Shown in pieces: positions 1 to 4,490 of a stretch of DNA of 7,647 nucleotides. Position 1 is the stretch's first letter. Every line of letters begins with the position of its first letter. Position numbers and translations under genes: made by a program. Under the pieces are notes generated by a model. The model did no database searches. It worked only from the letters and a program-made list of their open reading frames with translations, and was not told where the DNA came from. Source of the stretch: Prevotellaceae bacterium UBA5903 (GTDB lineage: Bacteria > Bacteroidota > Bacteroidia > Bacteroidales > Bacteroidaceae); NCBI GenBank assembly GCA_002431845.1, contig DJEH01000139.1:1-7647 (forward strand), in the 5' to 3' direction.

Positions 1-20
1 TGTGGAACGAAATCGTATTC

Positions 21-46
21 AAGTCAGTAGACTTCATTCTTAAGTC
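21..46 (+). other. Two mutually exclusive hairpins sharing one strand
   Basis: AAGTC occurs at 21-25 and again at 42-46, with its complement GACTT at 30-34 between them. GACTT can pair upstream (4-nt loop AGTA, 26-29) or downstream (7-nt loop CATTCTT, 35-41), but not both at once. The arms are perfect but only 5 bp. This is non-coding leader DNA upstream of the small membrane-protein gene. It may be a simple RNA switch, an operator with three half-sites, or chance in AT-rich sequence. Confidence 0.35.
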
Positions 47-61
47 ATAATTAAAAAACTA

Positions 62-106
62 AGGTGAGAGTTAAAGGCTCATTGGGGGTTCAACTCCCCC
101 ACACCT
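62..106 (+). other. tRNA-like element with a consensus T-arm and no D-arm
   Basis: The 3' part has a perfect T-arm: GGGGG (84-88), loop TTCAACT (89-95, fitting the TTCRANY T-loop consensus) and CCCCC (96-100). CACCT (102-106) then pairs with AGGTG (62-66) as a short acceptor-like helix. Between them is GAG (68-70), the 7-nt loop TTAAAGG and CTC (78-80), resembling a weak anticodon arm. There is no D-arm, the acceptor helix has 5 bp instead of 7, and no CCA follows, so this is not a normal tRNA. It could be a degenerate phage tRNA, the 3' half of a tRNA used as an attachment site, or a structured leader. No integrase gene is in the window to support the attachment-site reading. Confidence 0.4.
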
Positions 107-129
107 ACAACAAACAAAACTATTAAACA

Positions 130-339
130 ATGAAATACATAGTACTTACAACAATCGTGCTACTATTCATTCTCGGTGGCGCAAAATTAGCAAATACGGA
201 TATTATCACGAGCATGGAGGGGGCAATATCTATCATGGCAAGTTACATTCTTCTCTTCATCGGTAGCAAGCACAACTTACTACCAAGCAGAATAAACCAC
301 CTCGTGAAGTGGCTAACCAATACAACTGATAAAGATTGA
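130..339 (+). CDS. Small membrane protein with two hydrophobic segments, unknown function
   Basis: This 69-residue protein has two hydrophobic stretches, roughly residues 3-18 and 31-47, joined by a short polar loop (ANTDIITS). A basic, polar C-terminal tail follows (KHNLLPSRINHLVKWL). It should sit in the inner membrane as a helical hairpin. The start is the first ATG after an A-rich leader (ttaaacaATG) and has no Shine-Dalgarno sequence, as is usual in Bacteroidota. It stands alone, with non-coding structured DNA on both sides, at the head of a recombination and replication cluster. Holin is possible from size and topology alone, but there is no lysis gene nearby. An exclusion or host-takeover role would fit an early position equally well. 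I do not recognise the family. Confidence 0.7.
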   Translation: MKYIVLTTIVLLFILGGAKLANTDIITSMEGAISIMASYILLFIGSKHNLLPSRINHLVKWLTNTTDKD

Positions 340-355
340 ATTAATGTTGAGTGAA

Positions 356-431
356 CACACGATAGGTCATAGTTCTTCAAGTCATGGGATTGTGTTAAAT
401 GTTAGATGTATATATATGTGATTATCGTGTG
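356..431 (+). promoter_or_regulatory. Long-spaced 9-bp perfect inverted repeat upstream of the recombination operon
   Basis: CACACGATA (356-364) is the exact reverse complement of TATCGTGTG (423-431), with 58 bases between. As RNA this would close a large loop; as DNA it could be a pair of operator half-sites flanking the promoter candidate at 390-420. A competing pairing exists: AACACA (354-359) with TGTGTT (391-396). The choice between the two could be regulatory. Function is inferred only from symmetry and position. Confidence 0.4.
390..420 (+). promoter_or_regulatory. Possible Bacteroidota-type promoter
   Basis: TTG at 390-392 lies 18-20 bases before TATATATG (411-418) or TATATGTG (413-420). 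Each -7 candidate differs by one base from the Bacteroidota consensus TAnnTTTG, and TTG fits the -33 element. Transcription would then begin near 425-430, just before the hairpin and cloverleaf, making them the 5' leader of the recombination operon. The match is weak and the region is AT-rich, so chance is a real alternative. Confidence 0.3.
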
Positions 432-433
432 AA

Positions 434-451
434 TGGCAACAGCGGTTGCCA
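434..451 (+). other. Perfect 7-bp hairpin in the operon leader
   Basis: TGGCAAC (434-440) and GTTGCCA (445-451) pair perfectly around the 4-nt loop AGCG. One base separates this stem from the cloverleaf at 453-510, so both could fold as one compact leader domain. No T-run follows, so it is not a typical intrinsic terminator. Confidence 0.6.
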
Positions 452-452
452 C

Positions 453-510
453 TTGGGTATTGCACAGATGCAGCATGTTCCATGCGGTGGAGCGACACCA
501 CCATACCCAA
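453..510 (+). ncRNA. Perfect 58-nt cloverleaf with a gap-free four-way junction
   Basis: Every base here belongs to a stem or a hairpin loop. The closing helix is TTGGGTAT (453-460) with ATACCCAA (503-510). Inside, with no unpaired joining bases, are TGCA/TGCA (461-472, loop CAGA), GCATG/CATGC (473-485, loop TTC) and GGTGG/CCACC (486-502, loop AGCGACA). All 22 base pairs are Watson-Crick. The last arm, 5 bp with a 7-nt loop, imitates a T-arm, but its loop lacks the T-loop consensus and there is no tRNA-like anticodon arm. It lies 22 bases before the ATG at 533, so it is probably a structured 5' leader or a small RNA. As DNA, the same fold would be a cruciform or Holliday-junction-like structure. 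I do not recognise it as a known family. Confidence 0.6.
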
Positions 511-532
511 CAAACCTAAAAACTTACAAACA

Positions 533-820
533 ATGGAAAAGATAAAATATACGCTTACAGATAGTGAAGTTCAATATCTTAAGCAATTGTACATTCAAGC
601 AGTAGAAGCGCAACGGACTATCACTTCAATGATAGTAGAAGCTAACGAAAATTTAGCCTCTTATAGCGGTCTAAGCGAAGAAGAGCAAGAAGCACATATC
701 AAAGATATGCTCTTGCTTGATTGCAATGCAGGTCTTCTTGAAGACTTATCCAACGAACTAACAGGCATATATCACATTATTGAAGATATGCGTCAATCAC
801 GAAATAAACACATAATCTAA
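533..820 (+). CDS. Small helical phage protein, unknown function
   Basis: This 95-residue protein has no recognised domain. It is acidic and predicted largely helical, with a leucine- and glutamate-rich middle (LSEEEQEAHIKDMLLLDCNA) and a second helical stretch near residues 66-86. It could form a coiled coil or an oligomer. I chose ATG 533 rather than the in-frame TTG at 446, because the longer version would read through the hairpin and cloverleaf and give an unconvincing N-terminus. The leader CTTACAAACA precedes the ATG, and similar leaders precede the next two genes. It is the first gene of the recombination operon, nine bases ahead of the HTH gene, so it may be an early regulatory or accessory factor; this is inference from position only. 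Confidence 0.75.
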   Translation: MEKIKYTLTDSEVQYLKQLYIQAVEAQRTITSMIVEANENLASYSGLSEEEQEAHIKDMLLLDCNAGLLEDLSNELTGIYHIIEDMRQSRNKHII

Positions 821-829
821 CTTACTGCA

Positions 830-1030
830 ATGACATCCACCGAACCACAAGTACTCCTATCTGGACAGTACACAATCAAAGAAACTTGCAAGGCACTCGG
901 CATAAGCCGTGAAACCTTACGCAAGTACACCGAACAAGGACATATCAACGTCAAGCATAGAATATCTAACCTACGACCATTCTATGTAGGCAAAGACATA
1001 ATCCGCTTCTGGAAAGCATCAATCATTTAA
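830..1030 (+). CDS. Small helix-turn-helix DNA-binding protein (excisionase/MerR-like HTH)
   Basis: In this 66-residue protein, residues 13-38 read as a helix-turn-helix (YTIKETCKALGISRETLRKY), followed by a wing-like segment containing GHINVKHR. This matches the HTH_17 / excisionase-type fold common in phages and mobile elements. It is short and lacks any other domain, so it should act as a DNA-binding accessory protein: an excisionase, an architectural protein or a transcription regulator of the early operon. Its start follows the leader CTTACTGCA, and the gene ends 11 bases before the ERF gene. No integrase is present in the window, so an excisionase role cannot be supported over a regulatory one. 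The inverted repeats at 356-431 are plausible targets, but only by proximity. Confidence 0.75.
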   Translation: MTSTEPQVLLSGQYTIKETCKALGISRETLRKYTEQGHINVKHRISNLRPFYVGKDIIRFWKASII

Positions 1031-1041
1031 CCCTTACAACA

Positions 1042-1623
1042 ATGGCAACAAAAGAAAGAACATTCACCGAAAAAGTTATTGAAGTTCAAAAAAACCTCAA
1101 AGCACCTAAAAGCCAATTCAATAAATTTGGCAAGTACAAATATCGTTCAGCAGAGGATATTCTTAACTCTGTTAAGCCACTCCTCGCCGATATGGGGCTA
1201 CTCCTTACCATCCAAGACGAACTCATCCATGATGGCGCACGTTACTATATCAAAGCAACCGCTACACTCACAGATGGTACAAACCACATTTCCACCAATG
1301 CTTACGCTCGTGAAGACGAAGTTCAGAAAGGATTTGACGGAAGTCAGATAACAGGTTCAGCGTCCTCTTACGCTCGCAAATACGCTCTAAATGGTCTATT
1401 CTGCATAGACGATACCAAAGACGCTGACGCAACCAACGATGGAACTGCAAATGCTAACAACAACGCTCATGAAGAACGCATAGCACTCGCTCTTCAAGAA
1501 ATCAAAGGGGCGCAAAGCCGTACCACTCTCACCCAAATCTGGAATAACTATCACGACCTACAATCTGACGCTCGGTTTTCACAAGCCATTGCTGACGCTT
1601 CTAAAAAATACCCGAAACAATGA
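1042..1623 (+). CDS. erf: ERF-family single-strand annealing recombinase
   Basis: This 193-residue protein belongs to the ERF superfamily of phage annealing proteins (type: P22 Erf), which form rings on single-stranded DNA and pair complementary strands. Visible hallmarks are KYKYRSAEDI (31-40), the beta-rich core with ALLTDG-like residues (ATATLTDGTNH, 72-82) and the strongly conserved stretch around GSQITGSASSYARKYAL (100-116), ending in LFCIDDTKDAD. After about residue 130 comes an Asn/Ala linker and a helical tail of lower conservation, typical of the family. The stop codon overlaps the nuclease start by four bases (ATGA, 1620-1623), suggesting translational coupling with its exonuclease partner, like lambda Red beta with Exo. 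The leader CTTACAACA precedes the ATG, with no Shine-Dalgarno sequence. Family assignment is firm. Confidence 0.93.
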   Translation: MATKERTFTEKVIEVQKNLKAPKSQFNKFGKYKYRSAEDILNSVKPLLADMGLLLTIQDELIHDGARYYIKATATLTDGTNHISTNAYAREDEVQKGFDGSQITGSASSYARKYALNGLFCIDDTKDADATNDGTANANNNAHEERIALALQEIKGAQSRTTLTQIWNNYHDLQSDARFSQAIADASKKYPKQ

Positions 1624-2504
1624 GAAACTTAAAACTCAACAAAACAAACGTGCTCTTCGACCCAAAGCAGCATAAGTACACGTATGATGGTGTAGAACTA
1701 AAAGGCATAACAAAGGTTATCCACGACCGACTATTCCCCGATGAATACAAAGACGTACACGAAGACGTCCTCAATCAAGCAGCCGAACGTGGTAGCCGTA
1801 TTCACAACGCAATAGAACTCTTTGAACGTTGCGGCATGACAACCGACAATTGTCCCGAACTTGATAGCTACCTATCAGAGCGCGAAAAAGAAGAACAAAA
1901 CTTCTTACTCAACCACCGCGAAAGCGAGTATCTTGTAACAGATAGCACCCAATATGCCTCAGCAATTGACATGGTATATCAATCCCCTAAAGGTTTCGTT
2001 CTCGCTGACATAAAAACCACCTACAAACTTAATGTAGAGTATGTATCATGGCAGCTGTCTGTATATGCTTATCTCTTCAAACTCGTCAATCCAACACGCA
2101 AAATAGCTGGTCTTTACGCAATATGGCTAAGGGGCGACAAATCAAAGGTCGTACAAGTGCAACAACACTCCGAAGACGAAGTTAAAAAGTTGCTCTACAC
2201 CAACGAACCAATGACTGCAACCGAAGTACCTACAGACTTCAACGAAAGCCATTTGCTTGAACTCAAGCAAAAGGCAGAACAAGCAGCCAAAGCCTACGAC
2301 GAAGCCAAAGCAAAAGTCCTGAGCATGATGCAAACCAACAACATGCAAAAGATTGATGGAACATACCTAACCATTACTCGCAAGGCAGATACCGAACGAC
2401 AAACCTTTGATAGTAAGCGGTTCAAAACCGAACACGAAGACATGTATAACGAATATGTTAAGACATCAATAACCAAAGGTGGTCTTCTAATCAAAGAAAA
2501 GTAA
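1620..2504 (+). CDS. PD-(D/E)XK exonuclease (RecB/Cas4-like), ERF partner
   Basis: This 294-residue protein carries the RecB-type nuclease motifs in order: GSRIH (58-62), the possible metal-binding E103 (ESEYLV), D117 (AIDMVY), the core D130-I-K132 (LADIKTT) and Q145-L-S-V-Y149 (the QxxxY motif). It probably degrades double-stranded DNA ends to give single-strand tails for the ERF protein encoded just upstream, with which it shares a four-base overlap. From about residue 212 a charged helical segment leads into a C-terminal region (FDSKRFKTEHEDMYNEYVKT, 264-283). Similar tails occur in other phage recombination nucleases, as far as I recall. All catalytic residues appear present. The exact polarity and whether it acts as exo- or endonuclease cannot be read from sequence. 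Confidence 0.85.
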   Translation: MRNLKLNKTNVLFDPKQHKYTYDGVELKGITKVIHDRLFPDEYKDVHEDVLNQAAERGSRIHNAIELFERCGMTTDNCPELDSYLSEREKEEQNFLLNHRESEYLVTDSTQYASAIDMVYQSPKGFVLADIKTTYKLNVEYVSWQLSVYAYLFKLVNPTRKIAGLYAIWLRGDKSKVVQVQQHSEDEVKKLLYTNEPMTATEVPTDFNESHLLELKQKAEQAAKAYDEAKAKVLSMMQTNNMQKIDGTYLTITRKADTERQTFDSKRFKTEHEDMYNEYVKTSITKGGLLIKEK

Positions 2505-2511
2505 AAAAACA

Positions 2512-2561
2512 TTCCCACTTAAATAAAACTATTGTACTGAGGGTAGAACTCAGAGTGGGAA
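2512..2561 (+). other. Three-stem structured leader upstream of ssb
   Basis: TTCCCACT (2512-2519) pairs perfectly with AGTGGGAA (2554-2561). Inside are a weak hairpin AATA/TATT (2522-2533, loop AAAC) and a perfect 5-bp hairpin CTGAG/CTCAG (2537-2553) with the 7-nt loop GGTAGAA. The last hairpin directly abuts the 3' strand of the closing helix, the same plan as the cloverleaf at 453-510. It begins eight bases after the nuclease stop codon. No U-run follows the 3' strand, so it is a poor intrinsic terminator. RNA processing, attenuation or protein binding (possibly SSB autoregulation) are possible roles. Confidence 0.55.
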
Positions 2562-2567
2562 CAACTT

Positions 2568-2603
2568 ACACTAATAACAACACTAATAATAACACTAATA
2601 ACA
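2568..2603 (+). repeat. Three 12-nt direct repeats ending exactly at the ssb start codon
   Basis: ACACTAATAACA (2568-2579), ACACTAATAATA (2580-2591) and ACACTAATAACA (2592-2603) are three consecutive copies, differing at one base in the middle copy. The third ends directly before ATG 2604. The repeats contain no G, so they should stay unstructured in mRNA and may act as a translation enhancer or landing zone in a host that does not rely on Shine-Dalgarno pairing. Slippage could vary the copy number. Confidence 0.75.
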
Positions 2604-3014
2604 ATGAACAGCGCAACATTCATTGGCAATCTCACAAAAGATGCCGTACAAAAGTTAAGCAACAATCAAAAACCTTACACCACTTACGACATTGCCGTAA
2701 ACGACAAACGAGGACAACAACAAAGCGTTATGTACGTATCATGCATTATGAGTGGTGATACCACTAAGCTAATCCAATACCTTACCAAAGGCACAAAGGT
2801 CTGTGTGCAAGGTCGTGTATCGTGCCATGCTTACACCAACAAGCAAGGACAAGCCGTTGCCAACATGGATATGTTTGTATACCAACTTGAACTCCTCGGT
2901 GGCAACAAAGATAAGGCAGCTGCACCACAACAACCACAACCAAGCAGCGGTTTCCCACCATCCTCAGCACCTAACCAACCAATCGTAACAGACGATAACG
3001 AACTACCATTCTAA
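2604..3014 (+). CDS. ssb: Single-stranded DNA-binding protein
   Basis: This 136-residue SSB has an OB fold spanning about residues 1-99 (MNSATFIGNLTKDA at the start, VCVQGRVSCHAYTNKQGQA at 67-85, ending VYQLELLGG). A Pro/Gln/Ser-rich disordered linker follows (about 100-127). The acidic tip DDNELPF (130-136) closely resembles the DDDIPF tail with which bacterial SSB recruits partner proteins. It should coat single-stranded DNA produced by the nuclease and by replication, and the tip could recruit NinB-like and host repair proteins. Length is slightly shorter than chromosomal SSB because of the short linker. The start is fixed by the conserved N-terminus and the repeats that abut it. One base separates its stop codon from the next ATG. 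Confidence 0.95.
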   Translation: MNSATFIGNLTKDAVQKLSNNQKPYTTYDIAVNDKRGQQQSVMYVSCIMSGDTTKLIQYLTKGTKVCVQGRVSCHAYTNKQGQAVANMDMFVYQLELLGGNKDKAAAPQQPQPSSGFPPSSAPNQPIVTDDNELPF

Positions 3015-3015
3015 T

Positions 3016-3459
3016 ATGAAGTACGATTTAAGTCACCAAAGCGAAATAGAGCGTGCAAGAGAACGTTTTAACGCTCTCGTGGATAAGGGTCAAGGCATAC
3101 TTGAAATAACGCTCTTAAGCGAAAAACGAACACTCAAACAGAATGCTTACCTACACGTCATTCTCTCACTCTTCGCTTGTCAATATGGCGAAAGCGAAGA
3201 ATACGTTAAGCAAATGTACTTCAAGAGGCATGTAAATACCGACATTTTCATACAGAAAAAATGGGATAAAGTGCAGCAAAAAGAACTCTATTATCTGCGT
3301 TCCACTTCCGAACTAACCAAAGAAGAACTGCAAGAAGCCATTGAACGTTTTCGTAACTGGTCTTCCATCAATGCAGGTATCTATCTCCCATCTTCAGAAG
3401 AACATAGATTACTGCAACTTGCACAAATTGAAATTGAACGAAACAAAACATACCTATGA
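3016..3459 (+). CDS. NinB/Orf-like recombination mediator (tentative)
   Basis: This 147-residue protein follows ssb immediately. The pattern KRTLKQNAYLHVILSLFA (37-54) resembles the (R/K)SxxQNAxxW signature of phage NinB/Orf-like proteins. The C-terminal part, STSELTKEELQEAIERFRNW (97-116) then INAGIYLPSSEE, resembles the helix and GIxLPxPxE ending common in this group. NinB (lambda Orf) binds single-stranded DNA and SSB and helps load the annealing protein, which would suit a place beside erf, ssb and ninG. The match is by motif memory, not alignment, so a different phage family is possible. The stop codon overlaps the next start by four bases (ATGA). Confidence 0.5.
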   Translation: MKYDLSHQSEIERARERFNALVDKGQGILEITLLSEKRTLKQNAYLHVILSLFACQYGESEEYVKQMYFKRHVNTDIFIQKKWDKVQQKELYYLRSTSELTKEELQEAIERFRNWSSINAGIYLPSSEEHRLLQLAQIEIERNKTYL

Positions 3460-3602
3460 CAGAAGTAAAGAGTAAGCGTGAAAAAATTATCTACCACATA
3501 CGCAAAGCTGCAGCCCTCTCACGTGAACTCAACAACAACGACCGCTACAAGTTCAGCGAACAACTGAACAAGTTAGCAATTCAAATAGCATTGAAACGAT
3601 GA
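3456..3602 (+). CDS. 48-residue basic helical protein, unknown function
   Basis: This short open frame begins at ATG 3456, overlapping the stop of the preceding gene by four bases (ATGA), and ends in a TGA that overlaps the next ATG by four bases (3599-3602). It fills the only gap in the 3016-4490 run exactly, which is the main argument that it is real. The product is basic and probably one or two helices (MTEVKSKREKIIYHIRKAAA at the N-terminus, then NDRYKFSEQLNKLAIQIAL). It has no recognised domain. It may be a small DNA- or protein-binding accessory of the recombination set. Confidence 0.7.
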   Translation: MTEVKSKREKIIYHIRKAAALSRELNNNDRYKFSEQLNKLAIQIALKR

Positions 3603-3838
3603 AACTTATAAGCCAACTTATCAACAACCGCAAAGAGCGCATTCAGCGTTCCATGCAGCGCAAAGAAACACTCCTACAAGACGAATATGCAGAGCGTGTT
3701 CAAGCAAAAGAGTATAACGGCAAAATGTACATTGCCATTGACGGAATACCATTCATCCAAGCCGACAACATTAAGGCTGATATAGTCAAGGCTCTTACAG
3801 ACATTCGCCAAACAATCGTACAATACAAAACCAAATAA
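3599..3838 (+). CDS. 79-residue phage protein, unknown function
   Basis: The N-terminal half is a charged, arginine- and glutamine-rich helix (ISQLINNRKERIQRSMQRKE). The second half has a short beta-like segment (GKMYIAIDGIPFIQAD) followed by another helix. There is no recognised family, signal or membrane segment. It overlaps the preceding gene by four bases, and its TAA stop shares one base with the ninG start (TAATG, 3836-3840), so it is probably translated together with ninG. A helper role in recombination is inferred from placement only. Confidence 0.7.
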   Translation: MKLISQLINNRKERIQRSMQRKETLLQDEYAERVQAKEYNGKMYIAIDGIPFIQADNIKADIVKALTDIRQTIVQYKTK

Positions 3839-4278
3839 TGCCATACTACATCAAGCGCAAGAGCAGCAGCCGTTCAAAGTCTACACTTAGCAAAGCCATT
3901 GCCAAGTTAGACAAAGTCTTCAGTCTTTACATTCGGTTGCGTGATAGTAAGCCATTCGGTTACAAAGCATTCCGTTGCATATCATGTGGCAAGATTAAGC
4001 CATTCCATTATGCCGATTGCGGTCACTACTACTCACGCACCCACATGGCAACACGCTTTGACGAGGACAATTGCCACGCTGAATGCTCCTACTGCAACCG
4101 CTTCAAAGCAGACCACCTCATAGGTTATCAAGCAAACCTCATCAAGAAGATAGGAAAAGAAAACTTTGACTTACTAACACTCAAAGCACACTCTTCTTAC
4201 AGATGGTCGCTATATGAGATAGAAGAACGGATAAAATTCTACAAGGCACAAATAGCCGAAATGCAAAAAGAAAAATGA
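3838..4278 (+). CDS. ninG: NinG/Rap-type recombination endonuclease
   Basis: This 146-residue protein matches the lambda NinG (Rap) family, which cleaves D-loops and Holliday junctions made during phage recombination. After a basic, serine-rich start (KRKSSSRSKS) and a helix, it shows the metal-binding cysteine/histidine array C47-x2-C50, C61-x-H63, C79-H80, C83-x2-C86-N87, with RTHMATRFDEDN between. This is the family's HNH-like core. A lysine-rich helical tail follows, ending RIKFYKAQIAEMQKEK. All expected cysteines are present and the length is modestly below that of lambda NinG. It is coupled to the previous gene by TAATG and to the next by ATGA. The family assignment is strong; which junction it prefers is unknown. 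Confidence 0.88.
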   Translation: MPYYIKRKSSSRSKSTLSKAIAKLDKVFSLYIRLRDSKPFGYKAFRCISCGKIKPFHYADCGHYYSRTHMATRFDEDNCHAECSYCNRFKADHLIGYQANLIKKIGKENFDLLTLKAHSSYRWSLYEIEERIKFYKAQIAEMQKEK

Positions 4279-4490
4279 ACCAACTACTTACCCCAAGCGA
4301 AAAAACTCGCTTACGCAATCACAAGCGTATCATACGCAACTACAATGCGTGCAAAACCAAGCACCCAGAATGGAGCGCAAACAAAATCTACACCTACCTC
4401 TCTCTCCTAACTGGATATTCCGTTAGTGGAATTATCAAGGTAGTAAGGAAATATCAAGACATACCAATCAACGAGTACTACAATGGATAA
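4275..4490 (+). CDS. Small basic protein with possible helix-turn-helix
   Basis: This 71-residue, strongly basic protein has an N-terminal arginine- and lysine-rich helix (SEKTRLRNHKRIIRNYNACK). A region that could be a helix-turn-helix follows (NKIYTYLSLLTGYSVSGIIK), in which Thr-Gly-Tyr-Ser forms the turn. It would probably bind DNA. Its start overlaps the ninG stop by four bases, and its stop lies inside the first codons of the replication gene (eight-base overlap, 4483-4490), so all three are likely translated from one mRNA. It may be a small regulator, or an accessory for origin or junction binding. I do not recognise a named family. Confidence 0.65.
   Translation: MNQLLTPSEKTRLRNHKRIIRNYNACKTKHPEWSANKIYTYLSLLTGYSVSGIIKVVRKYQDIPINEYYNG

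Noticed and set aside
130..339. Confident holin call
   Set aside because: Size and two membrane segments fit, but no endolysin or structural gene is close and the context is early replication.
367..375. Nine-base match TCATAGTTC shared with 6998-7006 as a dispersed regulatory site
   Set aside because: Nine-base matches are expected by chance in a window this long, and the flanks do not agree.
453..510. Cloverleaf as a genuine tRNA
   Set aside because: The arms have 4-nt, 3-nt and 7-nt loops with no anticodon loop, T-loop consensus or D-loop, and the length is only 58 bases.
446..532. N-terminal extension of the gene at 533, starting at TTG 446
   Set aside because: It would translate the hairpin arm and the whole cloverleaf and needs a rare start codon, while ATG 533 has an A-rich leader like those of the next genes.
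2512..2561. Intrinsic terminator after the nuclease gene
   Set aside because: The closing stem spans 50 bases and is not followed by a T-run; the next bases are A-rich.
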